NCBI GenBank assembly: GCA_039519185.1
Contig: CM076851.1
Coordinates: 36,191,799 to 36,255,798 of the forward strand
Length of the DNA: 64,000 nt
Direction of reading: 5' to 3'
DNA from: Astragalus membranaceus
Taxonomy: Eukaryota; Streptophyta; Magnoliopsida; Fabales; Fabaceae
The notes under the pieces are model-generated. The model did not search any database. It was not told the DNA's origin and saw only the letters and a program-made list of their open reading frames with translations. Below are positions 11,234 through 24,290 of the stretch, piece after piece. Positions within the stretch are counted from its first letter, which is position 1. Each line of letters opens with the position of its first letter. Both the position numbers and the translations under genes were made by a program.

Positions 11234-13451
11234 TTTACACATTTACACATCAGATTTTATAATTAAAACAAAACAGAAATTAAACAATTAAAATGAAACA
11301 AACAATAAAACATTTATCTAACAAACAACTAAATTAAAATGAAACCCAATCCTTATCTCTTCTTCACCATGCTGCAATCAACCCAAAACCGTCAACATGT
11401 TACAATCAAAAACCCAATCCTCATCTATTCACCACGCTCCAATCAACCCAGGAAAAAAAGGTGTCTGCGTTTTTTTAGCAAACAGGCAACCTGCCTGAAT
11501 TTATTAAATAAAAGAGAAAGAAGACAGAGAAAAGCACAAGGGGGACTAGACCAAAACCCTTGGTATTGAAGAAACTAAAGTCAAAACGGTAATAGAAATC
11601 CACCAACAGAGGCCCCTAAAACAAAACAACCAAGGAAATCCAATAAATAAGATATCCTATGGCATCCAAAACAACCAGAACAAGGCAAACTCCAGCTGAA
11701 GAGAGACAAATTCAAGGTCACAAACTCCATAGCAATGCCGAAACACCGCATATGCCCCCACACACCCACAACCGACCACCCATTGGACACTCGCGCGAAA
11801 CCACTACTTCCTGCACCACCTCACTGTCCTCACATGGGAGGTTAGAGGTGAAGTACAGGAGTCAAATGGAAAAGGGGGTTCAGATGCTGGCGGTAAAGGG
11901 GAGGAGCCCAGCGGTGACTCAGTGCTAATTGAAACCTGGAGAGCTCGAATCGCCATATCAAGGAGACAAATGCATGGTCACAAGCTCCATAGCAATGCTG
12001 CACCGCAAAGGCCCCCACACACCCACCACCCTCTGAACTCTTACGCGAAACCACTACTTCCTGCACCACCTCACTATCCTCACATATGAATAGCACATCC
12101 CTAGATCTGAATTAGAGGATAGAGGTTAAGGACAGGAGTCGAATGGAAAAGGGGGCTCAGATGCTGGCGACATGAGGGAGGAGCCCAGAGGTGACTCACT
12201 GCTAATTGAAACCTGGAGAGCTCGAATCGCCATATCATCCGGGCGAATCATTCCTTAAAACCAAAAGAAGAACCACACGCCGCTTCAACAAAGAAGCAGC
12301 AACAGCAACCCAGGTACACCAAAAGACCAGATACACGACCTGGACAATCTCAACCTACGCCAAGGTTGCTTGACAAAGCAAAAGGCACCGAAGGCAGATC
12401 TTCCAAGCTTGGTAACTCCCATACACCACATGAGGCTTACACTTATTAAAGCCACAAAGGAACAACACAAAATTATCCTACTTGACAGCAATATGCATGT
12501 TTTATCCACTAGTTATTCTAACATCGAAACACCTGGACAAAACCATAAAATCCCTTTTAATCAACACTCATCATCTAGAGACCCAACACCTTCAAGCAGA
12601 ACATCTAGCCTACCAGAAGAAGGCGAACGCCAATCAGAAGAAAACGAACACCAACCAGAAGCCAACTCAAGAGAGCGAAGGAGCGGCCCAAGAACGAGCG
12701 CACCGAGTGCGACGCAGCAGCACACACCGGATCTCTGCAAGAGAAATCACCAAGAATCACAAAAGTGACGATTGGCAACTAAACCATTTACAGCTTGACA
12801 CCTCTTGAGAAAAATCACGCTTCTACGCCAAATCCCAGCTACACAGGAACAATACCAACGCTAAACACACCAAGCCCAAGACGCAACAGATACGAATCTG
12901 AGAAGAAATGCATCACCAGAGTCCCTGACAACTTGAAACACCATAAAGCTCCTCGAAATCACCAGAGAAGCACAAACCAGAGGCAGTTCCGTACACTCCT
13001 CAAGAAAAAAGAAGGCGACTTTTACACGAGTTCACACCAAGATCAGAACCATAAAACAACAACCCCTTCGCGTTCGAAACTTCAATCCTCCGCGGAGCAG
13101 CAAACACTCCACGACACCTCCTAAAGGCAACATGACGGCAGCCAAACAACAAGGGAGCGCAAGACGACACTGAAGAATCATCGAAAACAGGAAGATCAAA
13201 ACCAACAGAGAAAGACTAACCAAAATCCGAAGACGGCGCCGCGGGACAGATTCGAGAGATGAGACCTTGAACGGCACTGAGAGCACCTGATCCAAACCGA
13301 TCTACAGCAAGTCCAATGACTGAAATCGAAATGAACGAAGACGCGATCTAGCAAGTCCAATGACTGAAATCGAAACTGATCTATAGTCATTGCCTGCTGC
13401 AAATGTGGTAGAATAGATCCCATACACAGCAGCGACTGAGACGCGAATGGG
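11234..13451. other. Interior of the older element; no recognisable gene
   Basis: Frames occur on both strands (for example 12370-12768 plus, 13032-13295 minus), but none carries a domain I can name. Codon use and residue make-up look like chance translations of A/C-rich sequence. A 260-bp tandem duplication lies within it. If the outer repeats are real termini, this could be filler or captured genomic DNA of a non-autonomous element. Confidence 0.4.
11703..12236. repeat. Tandem duplication, two units of about 260-275 bp
   Basis: Unit 1 starts GAGACAAATTCAAGGTCACA (11703) and unit 2 GAGACAAATGCATGGTCACA (about 11961). Both contain CGCGAAACCACTACTTCCTG or its close variant and end with GAGCTCGAATCGCCATATCA. 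They differ by scattered changes and small indels. Confidence 0.8.
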
Positions 13452-14029
13452 CACTACAAGAAAATCGCGTATTACCGGCGGATATTTTGCATTTCTGGTG
13501 GATTTTTTCCGTCGGTAACTTTCCGGCGGAAAAAGTGGTATTTCCGGCGGATTTTTTTGAATTTCCGACGGATTTTTTAAATTTTTTTTTTTGAAAATCC
13601 GCCGGAAAATCAAAAAATCCGCCGGAAATGTAGCCGGAAATTTACCGGCGGATTTTTAACATTTCCAGCGGATTTTGTTTAAAAATAATAATAAAAAATT
13701 TCAAAAAATCCGCCGGAAATGTTAAAAATCCACCGGTAGATCCGCCAGAACGTTTTGAAAGTCCTATAAATAAAACTTTCTCCTACACTATGTAGGTTTC
13801 TCCTACGTTTTAAAATTTTCCTACATTTTAAAATTTTCCTATGTAGGTAAATCCGCCGGAAACAATGTAGGTTTCTCCTACGTTTTAAAATTTTTCGGCG
13901 GATATCCGCCGGAAACCGTTTGCTGCGAGCTGGCTTCCGGCGCCAAAAATCCGCCGAAAATGTTTTCGGCGGATTTTTGGCTTTTCCGGTGGATTTTACC
14001 CGCCGAAAAGTCCAATTTTTCTTGTAGTG
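13452..14029. mobile_element. Non-autonomous CACTA element (MITE-like)
   Basis: A 578-bp segment with termini CACTACAAGAAAA and TTTTTCTTGTAGTG. The interior is filled with short direct and inverted copies of TCCGCCGGAAA, the subterminal repeats expected of CACTA elements. The flanks read GGG on the left and GGA on the right, so a 3-bp TSD is imperfect. It has no coding capacity. Confidence 0.85.
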
Positions 14030-14509
14030 GGAGACCGTCGAGAAAAGATATTAGATCTCAACCCACACGAAGCTTGCTAAACATAGTGGAAAACCAAAAG
14101 ATGACAGGTAGAAGATGAAAAAAGATGAAATGGGGGAGAAGAGAGTGAGACAGCAGAGGCGGAGAGAGGCGGAGGGGATGGAGGGAGTAACCCAAGGAAG
14201 AGAGGGAGCCCCCCAGCGGCGACTAAAAAAATCTTCATTTTTGTTATTCTGCGTTTCTAATATCCCAAAAAACAAAAACCCCTAATATCCCAAATCCCTC
14301 ACTCAGATCTTATTCTCTCACTCTCTCCCAAAAATCCGGGTTTAAAAGAAATTAGGGTTTAAACAATTTTGTTAATCTTCGTTTTTGTTAATCTGCGTTC
14401 ATCTTCTCAGATCTTACAGAAACGGTTTTGTTTCCATTTTTTTTTGTTAAGCTGCGTTTTTGTTAATCTGGGTTTAAACAAAAATCTGGGTTTCACTAGT
14501 GCAAAAAAG

Positions 14510-15125
14510 GGATTTAAAGTCAGGCGAAAAGGGGATTTAAAGTCAGGCGGCCGCTTGACTTTTATTAAGTCGACTTTGTATGTCAGGAGTTTTAAAGTCA
14601 AGCGATAGCCTGACTTCGTAAGTCTGATTTAAAGTCAAGCATTTACTGCGCCTGACTTCGTAAGTCAGTTTTGAAGTCAAACATTTATTCTTTCCTGACT
14701 TCGTAAGTATGATTTAAAGTCAAGCATTTATTCTTGCCTGACTTCGTAAGTCAGTTTTGAAGTCAAGCATTTATTCTTGCCTGACTTCGTAAGTCAGTTT
14801 TGAAGTCAAACATTTATTCTTGCCTGACTTCGTAAGTATGATTTAAAGTCAAGCTTTTATTCTTGCCTGACTTCGTAAGTATGATTTAAAGTCAAGCTTT
14901 TATTCTTGCCTGACTTCGTAAGTATGATTTAAAGTCAAGCATTTATTGTTGCTTGACTTCGTAAGTATGATTTAAAGTCAGGCATTTATTCTTGCCTGAC
15001 TTCGTAAGTATGATTTGAAGTCAAGCTTTTATTCTTGCCTGACTTCGTAAGTATGATTTAAAATCAATCATTTATTGTTGTCTGACTTCGTAAGTATGAT
15101 TTAAAGTCAGGCATTTTGCGCCTGA
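14510..15125. repeat. Left subterminal repeat array of the CACTA element
   Basis: About ten units of roughly 50-60 bp, each with GCCTGACTTCGTAAGT and TTTAAAGTCAAGC. In En/Spm such arrays bind the element's TNPA-type protein; that role is inferred here from position. Confidence 0.85.
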
Positions 15126-15149
15126 CCTTAAAACTTTTTTTTTTGGGTT

Positions 15150-15700
15150 TAATAATCTATTCACCCTGGTTACGAAATTCATCACTTACAGAATTTATCA
15201 CATTGTACGAAATTCATCACTTACAGAATTCATCACATTTAATCTACTATAATTCCTGCTAAAATTCATCCCATTACAGAATACATCCCATTGTACAGAA
15301 TTCATCACTTACAGAATTCATCACATTTAATCTACTATAATTCCTGCTAAAATTCATCCCATTACAGAATTCATCCCCTTGTACAGAATTCATCCCAATG
15401 AGGGAAACACAGTCAATAAGATCCATATCAGTTTAAGTACAAAATACATTCCATTGTACAAAATTCATTCTACAGAATACATTCAATGAGGGAAACAGTC
15501 AAAATTCATTCAATGAGGGAAACACAGTCAAAATTCACTGTACAAAATTCATTCTACAGAATACATTCATCCCATTGTACAAAATTCATCCCATTGTACA
15601 AAATACATTGAATGAGGGAAACACAGTCAATAAGTTTAAGTACACAGTCACATGATTGATGAGTTTAAGTACAAAAAAAATACATTCTACAGAACACAGT
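15150..15700. repeat. Degenerate internal repeats in the CACTA element
   Basis: Many variants of ATTCATCCCATTGTACAGAA and AATGAGGGAAACACAGTC in direct orientation, between the subterminal array and the 3' end of the ULP1-like gene. No coding sequence. Confidence 0.75.
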
Positions 15701-15724
15701 CACTTACATTCTACATCATAAACA

Positions 15725-17377
15725 TCACTTAAGTTGTTTTCTTCGTTCTTCCTTTGAAGTGGGTTTACGCTCTGCATACAACTTTATAAAAAACTCTGCC
15801 CAAACTTCTCTGACGTGTGTCAAGTCTTCATGCGTGAACGGACAACTCGAATTAAACATCTACAAAAACAATTTAAATTAGATAAAACATTAGAGGAAAA
15901 ACAGAAAAGCATGCAACAATGGCAATGATATTGATGATACAAATTCAACAGATCTCAGAATAATGCAAACTTAACAGCTTCTAATATGCCATCATACAGC
16001 TTCTAATAATAATGCAAACTGATCTCAGAATATCATCATACAGAATAACAGAATACAGCTTCTAATATGCCATTATACAGCTTCTAACATAATCATACAG
16101 CTTCTAACATAATCACCCTATACAACTTCTAATATACTGATCTCAGAATACTTAACAGCTTCTAATATGCCATCATACAACTTCTAACATAATCACCCTA
16201 TAAAAGTTGAAAATTTATATTACCTTCTTCCAATTATTAGTGATAGTTGCGGAGACAATGGTCATCATATTTATCATCACATAGTGGCCACAAGAATAAC
16301 TATCAATTTGTTTCGGTCCCTATAAATGAATATCAAATATCAAAATTGAATATAATTTACGGTAACTAGTATAAAATGAAAATAAAAATTAATGTATTAA
16401 ATACTTACTTTAAGTGTCACCCAGTGAGGTTTTGTTTTTCTTAAACCCTTCATCCTATTATATCCATCCATAGCTCTGTAGGGTAACATCAAATAGTAAG
16501 TTACAAGTCTAAAGCATGTTAAATCATAAAGTTGTGACAACAAATTATTAAAGAAAACCTACTTGTCAACTATTTCAACCAGGGTCTCGTTTGGAGGGCG
16601 GTGAAGCGAACACATCCAAACAATTGTATTAACAGAAGGACAGACGACAAACAATTGCCAATGTTTACTGCAGAATTGAACAACAATATGGTCAAGGTCA
16701 GCTAGCTCATCTTCAAATAAGATATGTCAGTTACATGATATGCTAAAATCAAATAAGATATGTCAGTTACATGATATGCTAAAATCACATTTATGCTATA
16801 AATTGCAGAAACTGTTGGTTATCTATATAGTAATCACAGTGTTGAGATCATACTAACTCAATTCTAACTTTGCAACAACTTAAACTAAGAGATTCCAGTT
16901 CCACTAAGAACTACACGGATTCCAGTTAAACTATATAGTAATCACAGTGTTGAGATCATACTGACTCGATTCCCTTTTAAAGTTAAACTAAGAGATTCCA
17001 GTTCCAAAACACTTCAACTATCTGTAAATGCAACAACTTACTCTAATATTCATTTATAAAAAAATGTCTATCATCCTACAGGTTGCATACTTATGGACTG
17101 AAGACAACATGTCTTCTTAGTCCAAGCCTTAGAAGAATGCTTTAATAACTCTTAACAAGAAAGCATGCTTTAATAACTCTGACATATCAATATGGACAAA
17201 TTATACTTTACCGTACCTGAACAAATATGGCGCTAGAAAGCATGTTTTGTTCTGCTCAAATAGCTTATTCTGGATATATGATTGGACGGTCTCTTGTTTG
17301 TAGCCATAACTACCACAAATTTTGTATGGATCTAAAAATCCATACATATCACTAATTTCCCTTGCTATATCACTCAT
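15725..17377 (-). CDS. ULP1-like (C48) cysteine peptidase domain gene of the CACTA element, five short exons
   Basis: I joined exons 17377-17217, 16667-16563, 16475-16409, 16319-16224 and 15859-15725. All have GT-AG borders and consistent phases, giving 187 residues from ATG 17377 (MSDIAREISDMYG) to TGA. Exon 1 has DPYKICGSYGYKQETVQSY. Exon 2 has the active-site-like HWQLFVVCP followed by VWMCSLHRPP. Exon 4 has QIDSYSCGHYVM, matching the Q...D..C-G block of ULP1/SENP peptidases. Exon 5 has VREVWAEFFIKLY. The Asp normally expected about 15 residues after the active His is replaced in VWMCSLH, as I recall for other transposon-borne copies, so activity is doubtful. ULP1-like genes are often carried by plant CACTA and Mutator-like elements. 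Further 5' exons may exist beyond 17377. No stop or frameshift was found in these exons. Confidence 0.72.
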
Positions 17378-19807
17378 GATACGTATTTACGAAAAACAAA
17401 TGCAAGCAATCAGTATAACAAATCATCAGTATAGCAAATCATCAGTATAACAAACATCATCAATATTGCAAATTTATTCAACATATTATTCAGCTTCTGC
17501 AATTTAAAACAAGTGTTAATTTGCTATAACACAACCAATTTAAAACAGTAGTACTAATGGCAAATTATTATTCAATCACGTGCTGTCAAAATAATGGCAA
17601 ATTCTTAGTCAATCACCTGCAACTTATTCAATCACGTGCTTGCCTTGATAATGGCAAATTCTTTTTAGGGGTCAAATTAAAATATCTTCCCATATCCCTT
17701 CATTATGATCATCACGAGTCGCACGTACACCGTCCACATCTATGTCCTCAATGAATATAGGCATTTGTGTAGTAAAAGAATGAGTCTCAGAAATTTCAAG
17801 GGATGAATCTCCGTCTTCACCATTACCATTCATGATTCTTCCTTGTAGGACTACTGACAATTTTTTGTTAGAAGGATCATCGACAAAAAAAATTTGTTTT
17901 GCTTGGTCAGCCATGATGAAAGGCTCATCCTCATAACTTACCTTGTCTAGGTCCACCAATGTAAATCCTAAGTCATCGGTTTAGACACCATTGTTACTGT
18001 TAACCCACTTACATTTAAAAACAGGCACTTTAAATTTAGAGTAATTGAGCTCCCAAATCTCTTCAATAACCCCAAAGTAAGCAATTGACGCAAGAACAGG
18101 GTTTTTATCCTTTGCACTAGAGAAGTGCATTGCAGAAGCCATGACCATAACCCCACTATTTTGCACAGTGCTCTTATCATCTTGTGCCTTTGTAGAAAAT
18201 GAGAAATTATTTATATCGTACCCAGGCCAACACATGACACTAAACATTGGTTCATTTGCTAGCCACTTTAGTGTATCAGAAGCACTATTATCCTTCATAA
18301 TATTCTCTTTAAACCAGGTTAAGAATGTCTTGTTGTGCTCTTTCAATAGCGCTTTTTCATTCATTTGAGGGTTTTTACTCTTGACAATCTTTTTATGAGT
18401 AGATAAATAAGGTAATACCTCGTCGGTGTTATTCAATATGTACAAATGTGCTTGCAACAATTCTGCTCTACCCATACTCTTGACCCTTGGACATCGTGTA
18501 CCTTACCTTGACACCTCCCTATATGACGAGACTTGGGAAGCCCTATAGGTTTTGCTTCTGCCAAATAGTCTGAACAAAACTCAATAGCTTCTTCCGTGAC
18601 ATACCTTTCAACAATAGATGCTTCACGATGATATTGATTCTTCACATAACCTTTCAAAATCTTCATGTATCGTTCAACCGGATACATCCACCTTAAATAA
18701 ATAGGGCCACAGAGTCTAATCTCTCGTACTAGGTGAACAATTAAATGAACCATGATGTCAAAAAATGAGGGAGGAAAATACATCTCCAATTGACACAAGA
18801 TAATAGCAGCCTCGTTTTCCAACTCATCCAATTTCTGAGGGTCAATGACTTTGACACATATAGCATTAAAGAATAAGCACAACCTAGTTATGGCATGTAG
18901 AACACATTTTGGCAAGATGCCATGAATAGCCACCGGTAGTAGTTGTTGCATCAACACGTGACAGTCATGAGACTTTAAGCCAACTAATTTGAGATCTTTT
19001 ATTGACACAAGCCTCTTAAAATTTGAAGAGTAACCTTGTGGAACTTTGATTCCTTGTAGACACTCGCACAAACTTATTTTCTCTTTTTTTGACAATGTAT
19101 AGCATGCTGGGGGCAAATATGTACGTTCACCTTTTGGCTTTGGATGTAATTGTTCTCTTATGCCCATTTCGAGCAAATCTAAACGAGAATTTATACCATC
19201 CTTTGTCTGGCCTTTAATGTTGAGAAGCGTCCCCATAACACTATCACAAACATTTTTCTCGACATGCATGACATCAAGACAGTGCCTTACGTCAAGACTA
19301 GACCAATACGGAAGATCAAAGAACACTGACCTCTTCTTCCACTTGCTTTTCACATTGAGCTGCTTTTGGTTTTTGCCAAATACAACTTTGATGTCCTTAA
19401 CCACTTGGTAGACTTCTTCTCCAGTCAAGACATTCGGGAGAGTTTCATTCTCTTGGCACCCATTAAAAGCTTTTTTCATCCTACGGTATGGGTGATTACG
19501 TTTGAGATGTCTCTGATGCCCAAGGTATACAGTCTTCTTACCATGTTTTAGTTGATGGTAGCACGTGTTTTCTGTACAAATAGGACAACCTTTATGTCCT
19601 TTAACACTATACCTAGACAATTTCCCGTATGCTGGGAAGTCATTGATTGTGCAAAATAACATCGCACGCAGCTTGAAAGTTTCATTGGAATACCCGTCAA
19701 ACACATCCACGCCTTCATCCCACATTTTTCTCAAATCAACCAACGGACTAAGGTAAACATCTATGTCATTTCCTGGCTGTCGTGGGCCAGAAATCATCAT
19801 GGATAAC

Positions 19808-20576
19808 TGTTTGTTGGTGTTTTTAGCAAACAATCACTGGTTTTATTAGAAATGTTTGTGAGATTAAACCAGAAATCTCCAAAGCAATTGCCTTTAAACA
19901 CCACAGTTTGTCAACAAATATATTTTAAAAGGGAGACAATTCACCATAAAAATGGAAATCGAAGAAAAAAGAAGTAGTAAAATGGAACGCAGAAATGTAA
20001 GATGACTTGTATTGAAAGTAATAAATTGCATAAAATGTAAAGAGAATGGTGAACAAATTCACATACGTTGTACAATAATTCTTTTACTCTGTTTTCGCTG
20101 TGACTTGGAAGTTAGAGTTTCAGAACTGTATGTTTGGTATAATAATTTGCCACCCTTCATTTCTACGTAGAAACTCCTATTTATATAGAAAATAATGACT
20201 GAAATGTAAAACTGCTATGGACACGTGGCTACGAATAGTGACTGAAATGTAAACTGCTATAAACACGTGGCTACGTCTTATTAACCAGTGATAGACTTCG
20301 TGCCACGCTCGATGCCACATACTGCCTACGTTGTATTAACCGTAGTCTTGAATTTCGACACAACTGTTTGCCAATAACTGCTTGACGAAGTCCTAAATAC
20401 ACTGTCCTGTCGAAAACTCTTCCCTGTCGAATTGGTGAAAACTTCTTCTGTCGAAAACATGCTAAGATGACTTAAATGTCATTTTTCTTTCCGAAGGCAT
20501 TATGAATGATCTTTAATGAAGAGTCAAACCCTATTAATTAACCACTCAAAAGCCTTGTCGAAATTCTAGGCTAACA
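19808..20576 (-). repeat. 3' LTR of the Tat element
   Basis: Begins (minus strand) TGTTAGCCTAGAATTTCGAC and ends CACCAACAAACA. It has a minus-strand TATA box TATATAAATA near 20190-20181, so transcription runs leftwards. It is identical to the 5' LTR except at three positions. Confidence 0.95.
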
Positions 20577-20592
20577 AATTGCCCCCCAAAAA
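20577..20592 (-). other. Polypurine tract next to the 3' LTR
   Basis: On the minus strand TTTTTGGGGGGCAATT immediately precedes the LTR. It is the expected primer for plus-strand DNA synthesis. Confidence 0.75.
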
Positions 20593-20824
20593 TATCTTTT
20601 TCGACAGCACAACTGTTAAGGAAGAAAAAGAATATTTTTGAAGATTTCGAAACGTCACCTCCAACAACTTTGCATTAAATGGTGATAGGCAAAAAATAAT
20701 CATGACTTTACGCAGATAAAGCGAACCGTTTTATTGGGCCACGTCATTTGGTTGGTAAACCACGTCTTTTCAGAACCTCAAACGTGCGAAGCATCGTAAC
20801 TGTGCAACCGCTGCACTTCCAACG

Positions 20825-20832
20825 TATAAATA
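20825..20832 (+). promoter_or_regulatory. TATA box of the antisense PMD gene
   Basis: TATAAATA lies about 160 bases upstream of ATG 20989, inside the element and outside the LTR. Downstream there is a C/T-rich leader. Position and strand fit a separate promoter for the antisense gene. Activity is not shown. Confidence 0.55.
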
Positions 20833-20988
20833 CGTTTCACTTCATCTTCTTCATTCTCACGCTCCCTTTGAACCTTAAACTCTGAAAATTTCTCAGCTAA
20901 CCTTGCCTCTTCACGAAAACTTCAAACTTTTTCATCGTTTCGACATCTCCACTAAGAACACAACCCTCTTTGTTCGTTATTTACACAG

Positions 20989-23900
20989 ATGGCTTCTTCC
21001 AGCGCTCAACCTCAAAAACAAACAGTTGCTGTGCATGGCTTTGAAGGCTTCGTTGAAGAACCTTCACCAACTTGGTTTAAACAGATACTTATTCCGGCTG
21101 GTAAACCTTTTACCCATGCTTATTTAGGTCCTCTTCCTGACCCCATAGAAAGCGAAGAAGTTAAAGCAATTTTTCCTAGTCACCGTAAACTTCAACCCAG
21201 AATTTTTGAAGAAACTCCTTTTCATTTGGAATTTCTGAAAAACCCCAACAGAGTATTTAGATCTGCTCCTAAGGTAGAACAAAGTGATTACATCGCATGG
21301 CTTGACAAGGTTCAAAAACAAAAGGAAACCATTTGGCAAGAACAGGGGATTTTCGACATTATCCAACTGTCGAAATATGGACCCAGATACGACAGCCCTA
21401 TGATTCTAGCAGCATTGCAGTTCTGGGATATATCCACTCATAGTCTCCATCTGAAGTGTGGCATGTTATCTCCCACTCTGTTGGATGTGGCTGCCATTAC
21501 TGGCCTGAAACCACTGGGTGAAACCTTTAACCCTAAACTGGCCACCAACGACTATGGTTTTTCATTTAACAACCCTACCTTTAGTGCTTATATTGCTGAC
21601 CATCATGATACTGAGAATGCTGAAGTGTCTGATTCAGAACATATAGCTTTTCTCACCCTATGGTTGTCATGCTTTGTCTTTTGCTCCCGTTCTCTCCAAG
21701 TAGCAAAAGTTTTCGTTCCTTTGGCCATTCAACTCCATAAAGCCAAGAATATCAATTTAGCGAAATTGGTTCTAGGAAATCTCTATCAGCATCTTGATGG
21801 TGCTGCCCTAGAATTGAAAGAAAGCGAACCAACTGACAAACTGCTCATTGCTGGCCCTATGTGGCTTATGCAACTTTGGCTCTTAGCCACTTTTGAATCA
21901 AGGCTGAACTTGTTTATTCCTAAGGAAATTCGACCAACCTTACCAACTAGAAGAACAGAAGGAATTCGACTAGCACAATTAAAGAATAGGGAGAAAAACT
22001 TGTCTTATGAAGAAGCGTTTTCCATGTACTTCGACATCTTCAACAAGTGCACTACTTTCGTTGATGCTATGGCGCCTTTTGTTAAAAGCACTTATGGACC
22101 ATCTTGGTTCATCAACGAATTTCCCTCTAACTCAACAGAAAATGCCGAAGAGATAAACCAAATCTGGCAAGCCTATCTTTCGCCCTCTCTTCTTTCGATA
22201 AGGCTCTCCCCAAGCAACAACAAAAACAATCTTGGCATTAGCAGGTATTTTCCCAGCTACTTTTCAAGGCAATTTGGGCTATGCCAACTTCGACCGGCTC
22301 CGGTCTGCTTGCACAGGAGAGAGTTCAACACTCCAGAGACAGAGCAAGCTTATCACCAAGTCTTCAAGAATTTTCGTTTCAAAGATTTGCTCTTTGAACC
22401 TGCTAAATTTCAACCAAGCTTTTCTTGTACAAAGACATTCCAAGATTGGTGGGGTGAATACTATACTGAAGCTTCTAAAGGAAAAACTGATGCAGAAATT
22501 TCGAAAATTTTGTATTCAGCTTTTCCCTCTCAGATTGCTGAGAAGAACAAATCCCCAGGTATCTCCAGATAATTGGAAATATATTTCTTCATTAGTTAGA
22601 ATTTAAAACCATTTACCTGATAAAATCTTTGCGTTATGAATAGCTGCTGTTTCACAGAAAAAGCCCACTAAAGCAGCACCAAAGCAAAACAAACCAACAG
22701 CAAGAACACCACCCAAAACAAAAAAGAAACTTGTGATCAAATCCACTTCCAGTTTACCCCAAGTAGAGGTATATCTTTGTTAATTGACTAGACCTTTTAA
22801 GTAGAAAATTTGACCATATTTCATCACCTTTATTTCTTTTTCCTCTTTCAAAAGAAGCCTAGAGGAACAAATCTTCTTGCAATAGGGAAAAGCCTACTTG
22901 TTTCCAGTTCTGAGGTAACAAATATATCTTCATTTCTGTTTCAAATTTCTTCGACTCTTTTAACACTTGATTATGTTTTAAACTCATGCTTCTCTTTCGC
23001 AGGATACTGATAGTGATGGTGATAACATGCCTCTTATTCACCGGTCAAGGAAACGAATGCAATCCGAATCCCAAGCAAGAGCTAAAGGGATTGTGATCAA
23101 AGAACCACAAGAGCAATCTCACGGACCTCCCCCTAAGAGACTTCACACATCAGTCGAAGTTCCTGTTGTCGAAACTGTAGCTGCTCCAAATGTTCCTTCA
23201 TCTGAACAAATTTTGCCTGCACCATCAACGCCTATGGAAATCTCCACAATAACTCCAACTACCCAAAATTCTCCTATGGTTGTTGACGTCGAAAGAACAA
23301 ACATTGCTACTAATGCGAATGTTGAAATGGAACTTGAGCAAACCAACGAGCAAACACCAGATGTGGCAGACGCTAAGGTTTCAAGCAAAGAGACGACTGA
23401 AATTGAGGCTCAAGAACAAGCTTCTACCAAGAAATCAACTAGTAGCGCTATGAGTGACCAGGAGTTTTCGCTGATGAAGACGACAAATCCTTTGGCTGCT
23501 CTTAAACACTTGCTGAGCCTTTCTTCCTCTTCCCCTGCCATGATCTCCAGTGCTTCGACTACTTCCTTGACCTCTGTTACTCAAGAGTCTACTGAAGAAT
23601 TGCTTCAACAATTAAAAGCTAAGGTCTTGGAAGGCAATCTCTTTACTAGGATTGGAGAGAACCCATCAGAAAGCTTTGCAATTAAGGACATCGTTCAAAA
23701 ATTGCTACAATCAGAGCCTAATGCAAAACTTTTCGCTTTCCTGATCGAATTTTTGCCAGTCTTTGAAACTTTTGCACTTCACATCAGCAAACGCTCTGAA
23801 ATTTCCAGGTTGAAAAACCAAGAGGCTGTACTTCATCAAGAAAAACTTAATGCCTTCAAGGTTTCTCAAACTCCCATTAATGAATTGGAAGTTCAAATAA

Positions 23901-24001
23901 CGGAGGATGAGCAAGAACTTGCTAATTGGGATTCAAAAATTCAGCACTATGATGAAGAGATAAGAATTCTCCAAACAAAACTGGCAAATGCTAAATACTA
24001 A
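20989..24001 (+). CDS. Plant mobile domain (PMD) protein with C-terminal coiled coil, encoded antisense inside the Tat element
   Basis: My four-exon model is 20989-22558, 22644-22768, 22855-22914 and 23003-24001, with GT-AG borders and matching phases, 917 residues. Residues about 100-440 resemble the PMD/aminotransferase-like domain known from MAIN/MAIL1 and from transposon proteins: HSLHLKCGMLSPTLLDVAAI with TGLKPLGE, then a predicted helical core (WLSCFVFC, LYQHLDGAAL, MWLMQLWLLATFE). Exons 2-4 add a Lys-rich stretch, an NLS-like RSRKRMQ and an acidic, low-complexity region. The end forms heptad-rich helices (LEVQITEDEQELANWDSKIQ). The frame stays open past TAA 23999-24001 for 67 codons (to 24205), still coiled-coil-like, so that stop may be a recent mutation. 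Function in the element is unknown. Nuclear PMD proteins of the host act in silencing and meristem upkeep. Confidence 0.75.
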
Positions 24002-24290
24002 AAAGATTTAGTGCAACAAAGGATGGAGACCCCTAAGTCGAAGATTAAAAAGGCAGCTACTGAGGCTCTTCAACATTTTGATGATGCTCAAAAACACCAA
24101 GCCACTATTGCTCAACTGGACAAAGAGTTAAGTTTTCTGGAGTCTTCAATTGCTGTGAGCACCAAGATCTTCTACAGGCTCAAACATTCTCTTCAAAGCC
24201 TTTAGTAACTTGTAAAAGTGTAGAATTTCTATTAATGGCTATGTAATTATTTTGATTGGATACATTACCATTTTGAACCAATTTACGGTT

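Noticed and set aside
12370..13124. Plus-strand ORFs rich in Ser, Gln and Arg
   Set aside because: No domain, no gene structure, overlapping frames of similar length on both strands; likely chance.
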